Part shown: piece by piece, positions 22,701 through 34,592 of the stretch
Numbering within the stretch: the first letter of the stretch is position 1
Layout: each line of letters starts with the position of its first letter
DNA from: Bradysia coprophila
Lineage: Eukaryota; Arthropoda; Insecta; Diptera; Sciaridae
Reading direction: 5' to 3'
Assembly (NCBI RefSeq): GCF_014529535.1
Contig: NW_023503409.1
Span: 8,742,390-8,806,389, forward strand
DNA: 64,000 bases
Program-made: the position numbers and the translations under genes
Notes under the pieces: model-generated
Told to the model about the DNA's origin: nothing
Seen by the model: the letters and a program-made list of their open reading frames with translations, nothing else
The model's database searches: none

Positions 22701-23000
22701 GAATTCGCTAACAAATTTGATTCTTTAATTGAAATGAAAATGGAAAAGCGAATATTTAATTAGAATTGTTTAAGAATATTATAAAATATAAAAATGCAAT
22801 TATAATCAATCAAATTATCAAACAAAAAAAAAATGTGAAATAAAGAAAATATTAAAGCATTTCCGACAAAAAAATCTCATTTGGAAATATGATGCATCTA
22901 TCTTTTAGCGACACCGATCATCGCCGACTGATTAGCAAACGAAAAGTGCGAAAAAAAATCAAAATGGAAAATTGAACACATTCTCGTATCTATATAAGCG
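19704..23000 (+). other. yorkie 3' region, AT-rich, no further gene seen
   Basis: Immediately after the stop the sequence is strongly A/T-rich, as expected for a 3' UTR. AATAAA signals occur at about 19841, 20834, 21529, 22187, 22360 and 22556, so the transcript end cannot be chosen. The open frames here are low-complexity. It contains the inverted-repeat element at 21837-22016. Confidence 0.5.
21837..22016. mobile_element. MITE, family 4 (TIR with CAGCTG boxes), copy 1
   Basis: Inverted ends of about 40 bp: TCGAGATTTGCTTCAGCTG ..CAGCTGATCGACTCA on the left and the complement of TCGAAATTTGCTTCAGCTG ..CAGCTGGTCCACTCA on the right. A second copy lies at 45908-46038. Confidence 0.75.
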
Positions 23001-23247
23001 TTGAAATTACATGCTTTTGTTTTCTCTTGGGTCGAAAAAGGCTTATTACACATGTTAGGAAAATAGGGAAAAAAAATTTAGGTTCAAAACCATCTAAGAT
23101 TCATCAGAAAACTCGGTATAAAAAAGAAGAAAAGTCACGTTTTCGTATGATCATTGACTTCGGCTTCGCCTCTGGTCAACAGAATGCACACGAAAAGTGG
23201 ACTTTTCAACTTTTTATCTTTGACATGTTGTAGTTATTCGGTGTTAG

Positions 23248-23351
23248 GGAATCTCGCGCCGCGTCATTCACAATAACTCACAAAGTGACATCTTCCTTAT
23301 ACAAAATGTGTCAAAATGTGAATTATTGTGAATGACGCGGCGCGAGATTCC
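23248..23351. mobile_element. 104-bp foldback element with perfect 29-bp arms
   Basis: The arms GGAATCTCGCGCCGCGTCAT.. (23248-23276) and its complement (23323-23351) match perfectly. A TA on each side fits a Tc1/mariner-type duplication. The GC-rich arms stand out from the surroundings. Confidence 0.85.
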
Positions 23352-23502
23352 TAGCAACCAGCTCGGCAACCAGTTATTCACATGACAAGGCTAAAAAGTC
23401 GAAAAGTCCACTTTTCGTGTGCATTTTGTTGACACGAGGCGAAGCCGAAGGAAATGATCATACGAAAACGTGACTTTTCATTATTATCCCGAGTTGTGTA
23501 AC

Positions 23503-23574
23503 GTATTTTATCCTAGGTGAAATAATGGCAGTGAAAAAGTGATGTTATTTCGCCGTCTGTAGATAAAATAGCGT
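23503..23574. repeat. Small imperfect hairpin
   Basis: ACGTATTTTATC..GTGAAATAA pairs imperfectly with TTATTTCGCC..GATAAAATAGCGT around a short loop. Confidence 0.6.
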
Positions 23575-23585
23575 ATTCACCTCTA

Positions 23586-23676
23586 TCCAAATGTTTATTT
23601 AGACACTTGGGGCTATAACATTCGCCTTCGGTTCATGCAATAACTCCCTCCCCAAGTGTCTAAATAAACATGTGGA
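23586..23676. repeat. Hairpin with 27-bp arms
   Basis: The arm TCCAAATGTTTATTTAGACA..GGGG and its complement enclose a ~37-bp loop with TTCGCCTTCGG. Only one or two mismatches are seen (AAATG versus ACATG). Confidence 0.75.
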
Positions 23677-24654
23677 CAAACCAAATTCACTTGTTTTACC
23701 TAGTAATGTAATAAGTCAATTTCGACGCTAGGGAAATCAAAAGCATGTAAATAATTATTTCGATTCATTTTTTCACTTAAAATTCTAAAGCGTACTTACG
23801 ACGTGGCATCAACTAAACACAGCTTGGAACACATGAAACTCTGGTATTCCAAAATTTACTCAATCCCTTTGGAAAGGGTTCGGCTATGGATCAGGTTACT
23901 CTGACAAAAAATCACTCCAACTTCGGACTGTAGTTGAGTCATCTACGAGGCGATTATTATTATTGTGGAATACAAGAATTTAACCTGTTTCTGTCCTTAT
24001 AACTATATTCTTGTCAAGACAAACGAAGTAAAGGAATTACCACGAATTTGAGGAAAATACACCCATTTAAAAAGGGATAATAACTGTTGGTCACGACAAT
24101 TTTCGTGTCAATAATCTGATTTTTCTCACTTGAAATACATTGAGTGTGGTATCGTTAGAGTGTTAGAATGAGAGTCTAGCTAGTGTGCAGCCTCGTGTGC
24201 AACGATAAGTAGATTTGCAAAAAATACTTAAATACTTAAAATACTTAAAATACTTAAAATGACATGCAATTGTGGATTTTTAGATTGTCGTTTCCATTGT
24301 AGATTTGAAGTTTGCGCACTATTCTTTAATGTATCGGTGCCAACAACAAGACGGTTTTGGTAGACTAAAAAGCACTTTATCTCCTGTAATGTCATAATAT
24401 TCACAATTTGAGTGTCACTTTTAGAATCAAAATGGGCTAGATTTAAACACGTCATTCACAGATTAACTGAAAATTTCGATAAATGATGACCATCGGTTGC
24501 GCACGGCTAACTTCGATAATTTCACATTTATTCACTGAAAACTTCGATAATTTCTCGGGGAATATGAATGAGTTACGGCGTCATGGCGTGTTTATGTTTC
24601 AGTTTGATTTTTTAAATTTGTTTTTTTATGGAGATAAAACCTTGTTCCTAACAC

Positions 24655-24755
24655 GGTAGTAAATGGGGGTTTTGCGCACACGATGTGTTGCCGAACTCGC
24701 TTCGCTCGTATCGGCAATCTCACATCTAGTGCGCAAAACAATCCCATTTACTACC
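24655..24755. mobile_element. Palindromic element with apex CTCGCTTCGCTCG
   Basis: The 45-bp arms (GGTAGTAAATGGGGGTTTTG..GCGCAC..GATGTG..TTGCCGA and complement) have few mismatches. The apex contains GCTTCGC, the complement of GCGAAGC. The inner arm sequence is related to the hairpin at 13309-13440. Confidence 0.85.
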
Positions 24756-24839
24756 TTATTATGAAAATAACTATTTTGTGTAACCTTTTACAGAAATCTA
24801 TATCATCTGTGACCGACTACGAAATTAGGTGATGCACTT

Positions 24840-25070
24840 GGCTAAGATGGTTGCAAAAACCAGATCAATATTGTTACGGACGACTATAATCATCTGTTAT
24901 CCATAACGACTTCAGAAATAAACGACAAGCTCTGACTAATGCTGCCTTATATACCCTGAAGAATGGTCAAAACTAATGAAGTAAAAGATTTGAAGTCAAT
25001 TTATAGAAAATACTTAGTCAAACTCCTGATATGCTTGCTGACTTAGATCAAATAGAAAGCACAACTTAGG
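24840..25070 (-). repeat. Dispersed repeat family 2, copy B
   Basis: Read on the minus strand it gives the same block order as copy A: CTTTTACTTCATTAGTTTTG, CAGAGCTTGTCGTTTATT, GATAACAGATGATTATAG. Confidence 0.55.
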
Positions 25071-26306
25071 TGCAATGACAAGACTCCTGACCGTTCCTAA
25101 TAGATCAAATGGAATAACAGGCATGATTACAGTTTTCTTCGTACAATTCCAATTCGAGTAGTTTTACACAAGGTCGATACACCGACGATTCTCAATCATA
25201 TTTTTACTTATGCGCTCACCCAATACTAAAAATCAATTTTTAATTAAGCTCCTGGGTAGGTGGTTTGCAAAATATAAAACACCAGTGAAGTTCCGGTAAG
25301 ATACGACATTTTATTTGTTCTAAATCTGTGCCTGTCAAGTAATAATCGAAAGATAAGTATCACCAAACATCGAATAAAAAAAATCTATTTCAAATTGAAT
25401 AACACAAGCACCTCAAAATCATCATCATTCCATTCAGCATAAGTCACAACACAATTACCCACACTTGCAACCCCCCAAACGCCGAACGTTCATCGCTGGA
25501 GAAAAAACCTTTTTACCATCTTCGCAATAAATACATCGAGATATATCTTCTGTTTCGAACGATGATATCGCGATCCAAAGTTGAATTTTATTTTTTTGTA
25601 TTATTGTTATGGTGTTCGCGGTTTGGTTAACATAATTCAAAAGATAAAAAAAGGACCTAATACGAGCATTGAACAATTTTTATATTTCTTTCTTCGTAAA
25701 TATTATATTTGCCTTTGCTTGTTGGTATACATCATTCGGTGGTGTATAATAAATACGCATAGATATTTTGTATTATATGATTATTATGCTCGTAAGTATA
25801 AAAAATAGAAGAAATAAAATAATGGCAGATATATTATGTTTCTATTCAAATTCAGTGACGAATAGGTTTGTGATAAGAATTAAATGTTTCTTCGGAAGAA
25901 AATAAAAAGTAAGCACTCGTTGCCTGCCTAATGCCCTCTTTTTTATTCGCCATATCGTAATTCGTTATGATTCAAAAGCATTTTCCACTAATGGCTGTTC
26001 ATTTTCAACTTTTCATCAGACTTTAATTTTATTCGGCTGTTTCGCTGTTTTTCGGTTGACGATATTTTCAGAAATGTATTTTGTGATTGCAAGATGGTTT
26101 TGTGCGTACTAATTGCTTATTTCACAGAACAGACATTACTCAATGTGAGTACTTACAGTCACACTATTTGTATAACAAGAGTAGTTTCGCAATTTTTCTT
26201 AGCTACAAAATTTTGTATCAGTACTTTTAAAAGAGAATATTTTCGGGAATACGTTTTTCATCTTTTTTTTAATTTTCGAACATTTTTCCAAAAAAATAGT
26301 ATTTTT

Positions 26307-26431
26307 CGTCACAAAGTGACGAAAAGTAGAATTTTTCTGGACTAGTCTTAAGCTTGTCCTAACGAGGCGAAGCCGAGTAAGACAAGCTTCAGACGTGTCC
26401 TGAAAAAATTCTGCTTTCGTCACGAGTCACG
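26307..26431. mobile_element. 125-bp palindromic element with apex CGAGGCGAAGCCGAG
   Basis: The arms begin CGTCACAAAGTGACGAAAAG and run through TAAGCTTGTC to the apex at 26363-26377, which contains GCGAAGC (26367-26373). The whole element folds back with a modest number of mismatches. Confidence 0.85.
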
Positions 26432-26657
26432 AACTACGTTTTCTGTGCCGTTAGGATCTAATGGGACGAAAAACAAAACAAAAACATTATTTACAACAAT
26501 TTCAGCTTTTCTTAGCAATCACTTTTCGATCGTAAGTGCAGTGACGAAATACGTCGAATTATGATTCTAAGGCACAGAAAAATATTTTTCTGAAAATTTG
26601 GGGGAAATGTTGTGCCAAAAATAGTTCCTCAAATATACTATGGGATACAGGATTATC

Positions 26658-26795
26658 CTATATTCGTGAAAATATTTTCACGAATTTTCTCGATTTTCAC
26701 AAATTTTCAAGAATTTTCTTGAAAGGTTTTTTGGGAAAATTTGAGAAAATCGAGAATATTTGCGAAAATTCGTGAAAATATTTTCGCGAATATAG
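26658..26795. repeat. AT-rich foldback element
   Basis: CTATATTCGTGAAAATATTT at the left pairs with its complement at the right. The inner arms TTCTCGATTTTC / GAAAATCGAG also pair. The loop is about 40 bp. Confidence 0.8.
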
Positions 26796-27252
26796 ACACT
26801 GATTTCTATCATTTATCGATAACAGATGTTAGCCGTCCGTAAGATTTTATTTTGGTTGTCGATCATGTGGTATACTTTGTAATGACTTCACCAACATAAA
26901 GTAGTAGGACGTGTTGTCTGCTATCTTTGTTTTAAGATTGCGTTGTTCTTTCAAAAAACTTAAGAAACATTTACAAAAAGTTTTTAAGTGTTACGACAAT
27001 ATAAATAACACCTCGCTACGCTCATAATGAATTATGCATTTACATTCATAATCAAGTACAGCACAGTACGTACGTGGTTCCACATTTTTATTTTGACGAG
27101 TCGGAATTCCACCCTCTCCTTCAAGGCTAGAAAGTCCCCATTCGTCCAAATAAAAATTTGGAACGAAAGATATTTCGATCTTTTATAACCAAGCTTTAAA
27201 ACCTAATTTGTCACACAATCTCCTTTGAATATAGAAATTTGTTAGGTTTGAG

Positions 27253-27445
27253 TAGATTATGGATTTGAGCACTATTTCACAGGACTATCAATGATTGACG
27301 ATGTCAGCAAGTCAGTCACTTCTGTCACTTCATCGAACAATATTTTCATGGATCGAAAATTTAATTTCCTTACAAATGATTTTGATTTTTAAATTTCGTA
27401 TCTCAAAAGACCGCCTCGAAGGCAGTGCCATCGCTGATTTTTGTG
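27253..27445 (+). repeat. Dispersed duplicate, copy 1 (pair with 41938-42123)
   Basis: It begins ATGGATTTGAGCACTATTTC, runs through TCGAACAATATTTTCATGG and ends AGGCAGTGCCATCGCTGATT. The second copy at 41938 has the same order with scattered substitutions and small indels. No protein is encoded. Confidence 0.8.
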
Positions 27446-29699
27446 GTTATGACTATTACAATTTCCACATTCTATACAGAGTCTTAGAGTCTCAACGCGG
27501 TAGTTTGAATTTATATTTACTATCGACTATAATCTGGTCTAATTGATTTAACTGTACACACAGTTATCAGTTTTATTACCGCCCAATTATTCACTCAATT
27601 AAGTTGTTTTGATATGTGATTAGTATTGTGTTTTGGATATTGTAAGGTACATTCCGTCAAGTTATTATTGAACGCCTGGAAGACGAATTTCATCACATCG
27701 TCATAACTGCTCTCCACAAACTGGTGTCATAAGTCGAAAACGAGAAGTTTGAGCATTATAACGGAAACTAAATCTGTACATTAATCTACACAACGATTTC
27801 ACATAATGTTCCACAACATATTCTTGATCACCTGAGCTGTATAACCTTTGAACCGACAATTCAACATTTTTAATAAAAACGAAAATCTTTTGTGTTATCT
27901 GCGAAGGGGATGGTTTATATTTTTGTGATTATTTTTTCTGTCTTTCTTTCGTATTGCCGACGGTGGTTTTATACGTTGTAGACATTTATTTGAAAAGTTA
28001 ATTTCCGGTTCGGTTGCAACATTGACAAACTGAACGAGATAACAGAAGTGTATTGGCTTTTCGTTTTGTAAATTGTTTTGTAAAGTGCTACGAGTATCAG
28101 TTTAGTTATTGAAATGATTATTAATTCTTGATCTATGAAGCGATAAATATATTTTTTTAAGCAAAATGATGTCAACGTATTTATATATTTGGCAACGATT
28201 CGATTTAATATTTTCAATTACAAGTCCGTATAACAATCCGTACTGTAATGTATAGCATATAATACTATAACATTCAGTCAACGCACATAAATATAAGAGC
28301 AACGGTATGTCCATATTATCGTAATAATAAACGTAAGAACATTCCATTAGACTCATACAGTAGCCTAATCTATACATGGACTTGGACATCTATTTTAAGT
28401 AACTGTGTTCAGTCAAGTTGAACGGTTCTATTTAATACCGTCATAAGCTGTCACATAAATCTTTCCTTAGTCCTGTTTAATTGAACTCATATCGTCGGAT
28501 AATTTTTATCGAAATCATAACTGGGCAATTATAGCGAACTACTTCTGATTGTGTGGTACTTAATCCTTGCTTATGATTCGGAGAAATAAATTTCGTTTTT
28601 ATTTTCGTCATAATAGAGAAAAATGTTTTTTTTCCATTGCATGGAGTATCTGTGTAATATTATATATATCATCGTAATACTCATAATCTCGTTTGTCTAC
28701 CGAATGAACGGACGTTGCTTAAATAATACTGTTTCGCTGCGTAAAGATTTATCCTGTTTTTATAAAATATCTACTTACTTAGAATGGAGGGGTTGCGTTT
28801 TAGGTATATCAGCAAAAGGAGTTAATAAGAACATTTGAAAATATATTGAGGAAATGTAATTCCTACTGCATAGGATGTACTTCAGTCAGATAAAAAAAAA
28901 ACGGAACGGACCTAGCAGCCCACGTTCACATAATTCGAGTCTACTGTCCCTCATAAGGTCACTGTTTCAAAATGGCAAAATGTATTGCTAACGAAATGTG
29001 TCTCGGCTTACCAACAGAGTGTTTCCATTGACAAATATTTTTGGGTACTTTACCGTTATTATACTCAACTTTGACCTATATCTACCAATAGTAACTCCAA
29101 TGGTAATTCCATTTCTTAGGAGGCTATGCACCTCTGTCCAAAATGTTTATTTTGACGATTTGCAAGCCAATGGTAATCGAGGAACGTTTTATAAAAACTA
29201 GGCCCCACCTGTTGGGTGGGTCAGATCCCTTGACTGTTTGTCTGAGATTTTCAATGGTATTTTTATTGGCAATGATTTATTGATTTATTTCAATGAAATG
29301 TAATTTTGTATGTTGATGGCCACAAAAACGCATTTAGAAGAAGAACTACTAGAACGGTCTAATAAATCTCTCATTGATGATTTAATTGTGTTTAGTTTCA
29401 CTGAAAATCTTCGAAACTTTGTATATAAAATGCCCCGGTAAAAAATGACGTATGTTTTCAATAACATTTAAACTCGTGTCAATTACGGCCCTCGCTTCAC
29501 TCTGGCCGCAAACTTCACACTCGTTAACTTTTGTTCTATTTATTCGGTTTTGTTTACAAGGCGAAGTCACGTAAGAAGAAAAATACTATTGAAATAGATA
29601 CAAAAATTATGTTAGCAACATCAGCTTGTTCGTTAGACCAACAAAATCTATCTTAAGACCTAACCTCAGGAATTAATTCCTTTCTCCTCCAAACATTTT

Positions 29700-30355
29700 G
29701 TTTTTAAATCGGTTGAGAATTACTCCAGTTGTCGTGTTAAAAAAAAAACAGAAAAGGCTTCTTCGAGAACTACTCCCAGATGGTTGAACCGATACCGCCC
29801 ATTTTCGAATTTGACCTGAGGATTTCAATACTTCGTCGATTAAAAAAAAGTTTTTGAAAATCGGTTGAGATTTACTCAAGTTATCGTGTTAACAAAGAGC
29901 AGAAAAGGCTTCTTTCAAGTAGTACCATTAGATGGTTGAACCGATACCACCCATGTTCGAACTTGACCTGAGGATTTCACTACTTCGTCGAATAAAAAAA
30001 AGTTTTTGAAAATCGGTTGAACTTTGCTCCAGTAACAGTGTTAACAAAGAGCAGAAAAGGCTTCTTTCGAGAACTACCACCAGATGGTTGAACCAATACC
30101 GCCCATTTTCGAACTTGACCTGAGGATTTCACTACTTCGTCGAATAAAAAAAAGTTTTTGAAAATCGGTTGAACTTTGCTCCAGTTATAGTGTTAACAAA
30201 GAGCAGAAAAGGCTTCTTTCGAGAACTACCACCAGATGGTTGAACCAATACCGCCCATTTTCGAACTTGACCTGAGGATTTCAATAATTCGTCGATTAAA
30301 AAAAAAAAATTTGAAAATCGGTTGAGATTTACTCAAGTTAACGTGTTAACAAAGG
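29700..30355 (+). repeat. 152-bp tandem repeat, about 4.3 copies
   Basis: The marker AGAAAAGGCTTCTT recurs with 151-152-bp spacing (at about 29750, 29901, 30053, 30205). Each unit also contains AGATGGTTGAACC, CTTGACCTGAGGATTTCA, an A-run of 7-12 and AATCGGTTGA. The middle two units are almost identical and the outer ones are more worn. There is no consistent open frame. Confidence 0.92.
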
Positions 30356-30489
30356 GCACAAAATTTTATATTTAACGTTTTTTCATCACATTTCCACACA
30401 TTTTTAATCATCATAGTGAACGTGTTATGTACGATGTATTTGTTTTCGTAAAACCCATGACTTACAGTCAAGGGAATAAATTAAAGAAG

Positions 30490-30625
30490 CTAATCATCTG
30501 TTATCGACAATGGCGACAAAGTATACGATGAGCTTTGGCTGGTGTCGCTAATATAGTAAAATACATGTTAAACAAGTGAAGTACAAGATTTTCGTACACG
30601 AAAGTAGCTTGAACTATTGAAGTAA
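30490..30625 (-). repeat. Dispersed repeat family 2, copy D (partial)
   Basis: Minus-strand reading gives the GATAACAGATGATTAGC block and, upstream of it, a diverged CTTGTACTTCA block. The middle is diverged. Confidence 0.45.
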
Positions 30626-30880
30626 CAGATGCATCGATCATTAAAATCACGTTTGTGAATTAGACAATAAAAAATGGCAATTATATTCAACTGCAATATC
30701 ATTATTTCCTGTATTCCGTGCGAAGCAATGGAACTGTGAGCTAGGAGAGCTAGGATCTGTGTCCGCAACATTGACACGCTCAACATGCATTCAGTAAAAG
30801 AATATTTTAAACAACAATAAGAAGTACTTTTGTATTAATTCAACTAAAACATACATGATGTGCTTGTGTATAAAAGGTTA

Positions 30881-33694
30881 TTAGGATCTAGATCTAGAAA
30901 CTTCATTTTTGGATATTACCGAAAAGTCATCCACGCTACTATTGGCTACCGATTCTAAACTACCACTGCTATCGTTACTGTCACTGTAAAAGTTCTCCAC
31001 TATTTCAATGTCATCACTTGCTACACGTTCATTGTGTCGTTCCGCTAGCACTTCCTGCTTTCGTCTTGTATACGGACTGCCCTCGGTACTGTCGAATACA
31101 TTCAGTCTTTCTAAACGTTCATACACTTCATCGTCGGACGATATTGAAGATTGTCGAGGTGCAACTTCTATTACTGGAGGTGAAGATGTGGTGACAGTAT
31201 TTTCTTCTCGTGGACGTATTGTATTGTCGGGAGCAACTGATGCACGTATAGCACTTAATCTCGCTGTTCGTCTCGACTGTTGTCTAGGTGAAAGCATCTT
31301 AAAATGGAAAAGGCGTGGTCATTGTCGATGAATGGGTGGACAAATGGTTGTTATTTACCTCTTCACTCCTACATCGGTTTTTGTTCCGCAATTGCTCGTT
31401 ACTATCTGTTGAAGTAGATCGACGTCCTAATCTCTTTGAGTTTAATTCGTTTAATGAAGCAAACGAACCATCCAAGCGTGGCAACAAAATTGCATCTTCG
31501 TAGCATGGTGGTCGTGATTCCCTTGGATCGGGTGCGTTTAGTTGATTTTGTTGTTCCAGCATTATGCGATTTTCTCGCATCCTGAAAATTTTGTATTTGA
31601 GTAGAGAACGAAAACTCTTAGTAGGCACCGGAATCCTTACGTATTTCTAGCCGCTTCTAAATTTCGTAGCCGCTCCTCTTCCAGACGTGTTAGTTTACGT
31701 CCCTTTATATATCGACGAATACTCATGTACAGGCACATAACACCAGTAAATGCCAGCATGGTGACCAGTATATATGTCCACACTTTCTGTGCTGTTCCCA
31801 CAGCAGTATTACCATTTGCATACCATTCAGCGGAGCATGCTGTGTCCCATGTCAATCCGAACACTTTTTCTGGACTGTTACATTTTAGAAGGCCACGATC
31901 GTTAACCTTTCTCAATATACAACAGATGGTGAGTACGGATAAGGAGTACACATTAAACTGAGAATATCACCTTGGCAGGGATGTCAATAAGATAGTCATA
32001 GAAGTGGAAAAACTCCAACGATCGACAATCACAACGCCAAGGATTATCTCCCAACCAAATGTCCTGTATGTAGGGATTATCGTCAAAGAATTCTCTTTTG
32101 AATGTTGTGGTAAATCGGTTGCCAGACAAATTGATGCGTGATAATTGCGGAAATCCACGGAACGTCTCGTTATTGATTGTTGACAACCTTATCGGTAAAA
32201 TAATTAGTTGAAAGGCAGATGCTTAGGATTATGCGATGAACCTTCAGCACATTCTTTTTAAAGGTCTTGTGAACTAACCTGCACATACTTAAATCCAACG
32301 TCTGTAGTGAGTCTGACTGTAAGCTTACCGGAAAATCGTAAATTAGATTATTCGATAAGTCCAATTCGATCAGTTCGCCCATTTCAGCAAATGCGTCGTA
32401 TTCAACGTGTAATATGCCGCACCAGCTCATATTTAGGTATGTTAAAGATCTGGCCGTTATTCGGTGCAGAGTGTCCATATAGTTTCTACTAAGATTAATG
32501 CTTGTCAGCAGGTCATTATGCTTGAACGTTTCCCTTTCAATTTTCGGTATGACATTGAACGACAGATCCAGATGCTTCAACTGTTTAATTTTACGAAATG
32601 ACCCGGAACCCAGTTGCATTATGGCATTGTACGACAAGTCAATGTTTTCCAATTCGACATTATTCAAAAAGCTTTGGCCATCGATGAATTTGATCAGATT
32701 TCCGCGTAGGATGGCCGTTGTTAATTTGGGAAATCCAGTCAATTCAATTGCATCCATGTTGCAGTTGGACAGATCGATACGTTTCAGCGATTCTGATTTT
32801 ACAAACTCACCGACATTGCGTGCCAATTGTAATTTTGTGTTTCTCGATAGATTAACGTAGGTTAGCAGAGGGAGTTTCGAGAAAACCGTTGGCTGAAGAT
32901 AGGAGAGTTTGCATTGGCTTAAATCTAATGCAAGTAGACTTGTGGATTTGAGGTCGGATATTTGGTGAAGGGGATTCCCACTCAAAATCAAATGTTCAAG
33001 GTTCAATAGTCCTGTGGACATAAAATATTTCTTAAGAAAAATTCCTTCAATACTGGAGGGTTTATTGAACTCACCATCGAGTACTGGACCAACAATTTTC
33101 GTTATTTTACAATCACTTAGGTCCAACAGTTTTAAACTGCTGCTAGTCAAAACATACGACTGATCAACTGTGGTGAAACTTGTTAACGGATTACCAGCCA
33201 AACTTAACTCCTCCAAATGAACAGCTGGTTGTAGTAGCAAATTGGGATTGATGTCCACCCAATTGGAAATGTTATTGTGATTCAAATACAAGAATCGAAG
33301 ATTGGTGCAGCCATCAAGAGCATTTTCATCGATTGTCTGAATGCGATTGTTCGATAATTCTAATACGGTCAGAGTCATTAGCTCATTTAACTCAAGTGGG
33401 AAGGCAGTGATTTTATTGTTCGACAAATCAAGCCTGTGAATGTGTTCCTAGAAATGATAACAAATGAGTTACAGTTCGACAAGTAAAATGTTTGTGATTT
33501 ACTCTGTCGTCTGAAAAGTTTGGTATATTTTCTATACCCATGTCCGAGCAATCCATCGATAGTGTTCCGGTATAATAATCACATTTACATTCTGTCAGTT
33601 CGGATTGACAGAACAGATCCAAATTACTTTGAACTCCGGGCGTTAGTTCGTAGAGGATGGCGAAAACAAACAAAGTCTTTTTTAAGAATTCCAT
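30881..33694 (-). CDS. Leucine-rich-repeat transmembrane protein with cytoplasmic PPCY motif (827 aa, 6 exons)
   Basis: Exons in transcript order: 33694-33503, 33447-32279, 32187-31971, 31906-31641, 31581-31359, 31297-30881. All five introns are 55-91 nt and GT-AG, and the phases agree, giving 827 aa. It has a signal peptide (about 1-23, ..TPGVQS), a cysteine cap (CQSELTECKCDYY), about 15 LRRs of the LxxLxLSxNxI type, and a C-terminal LRR cap (DNPWRCDC ... CNSPEKV ... ACSAEW). A single membrane helix (about 569-589) is followed by the stop-transfer RRYIKGRK. The cytoplasmic tail of ~235 aa is rich in Ser/Arg and holds RPPCYEDA (PPxY at 639-642). It is a type I surface protein, by family a receptor or adhesion molecule. 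PPxY binds WW domains, typically Nedd4-type E3 ligases. I do not recognise a specific orthologue. Confidence 0.88.
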
Positions 33695-34471
33695 TTTAAT
33701 GGTATGCCACAACGGTTTCAGCAGTTCATTTTGGTTTTTGATAACAGAGAAACACCTCGAATAAAATTACACTCAGAGTTCACACAGTAAACCCTTACGT
33801 ATTTTTAGTTACTTTATCTAACGACCATCGATAAATCTCACTGATAAAAATGTAGGCACCGTCGTCGTTTATTAATTATTATTTTTTTTTTGTGCGTAGG
33901 ACAATAAATTCAATTCACATTTTTGATATAGAACATTTTACTCGATTTCGATTTCCGAATCGGTTCCAGTCAGAATCAACCACTTGGAAAGATGAACTAC
34001 GACGTTTTAAACGCTTCCAGACATGTAATTTATTAATTTATTTATTTGATTTGTGTGGCTGGTGTAAACGTTAGCTTGTAAAGACGCAACTAAACTGGGA
34101 CGCTATCTCGTTTATTTTGTTATCTTCGCTTTTTTTTAACTAATCAGATAAGATAACGAGACGGTGTGGTGATTAATTCATACAGCACCAAAAATTCGAT
34201 AAAAGAGCAGAAGTGGTAATTTAGTTGAAGTCCAAATTTTTTGATGAATACATTTGCGTAAATACAGATCGTGTTTCAATTAATCAACCATTTAGAAGTC
34301 GATTTACATCCAATGAGTGATTTGTAATGAACCTGCAAACGACAAACGGCCAGCATAACAAAAGGTATTCGAGTCACTAATCCTAAATTTCGGCTAAATT
34401 TAATTACGAGGACATATTGTTAAGTAATCGATAAGAATGTAGCGCGGTAATCGTGGTGGTATTTTAGATAA

Positions 34472-34592
34472 TAGTACATTAGATAGGTACTTGCTTGGAA
34501 ATTTCTTGATTATACTGGTAGCATTGGGCGCTAAAGTCCCACTTACTGAAACAAGAAATTACCAAGCGACGCCGTACTATATTTTAAATGCA
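34472..34592. repeat. Imperfect foldback element
   Basis: TAGTAC..TTGCTTGGAAATTTCTTG on the left pairs with the complement of TAGTACGGCGTCGCTTGGTA..TTTCTTG on the right. No clear target duplication was seen. Confidence 0.55.

Larger units (their letters stand above)
23007..23750. mobile_element. Family 3 MITE, near-complete, with three other hairpins between its arms
   Basis: The outer inverted ends start TTACATGCTTTTG and continue through the TCGAAA..GGCTTATTACA block. Next inward on each side is the family hairpin sequence (23100-23225 and 23385-23500), each with GCGAAGC or its complement at the apex (23163-23169, 23439-23445). Between and beside them lie three unrelated hairpins (23248-23351, 23503-23574, 23586-23676). 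This is a nest of insertions. Confidence 0.8.
23760..29690. other. Gene-poor region with dispersed repeats and palindromes
   Basis: No exon chain, conserved protein or RNA gene was recognised. Contents listed separately: hairpins at 24655, 26307 and 26658, a dispersed-family copy at 24840, a duplicated block at 27253, and a short tandem AAATACTTAA repeat at about 24218-24260. Fragments such as CTCGCTACGCTC (about 27012) look like worn hairpin apices. Confidence 0.5.

Noticed and set aside
25455..25808. Possible small cysteine-containing minus-strand protein (73 codons)
   Set aside because: No signal peptide, promoter or family match, and AT-rich composition; not supportable.
23007..30355. 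CRISPR array
   Set aside because: The repeats are palindromic transposons and a 152-bp tandem array in a eukaryotic genome. There is no short repeat-spacer pattern.
30881..31331. Plus-strand frame opposite the LRR gene tail
   Set aside because: It mirrors the minus-strand coding exon, and the minus frame has splice sites and LRR-protein context.
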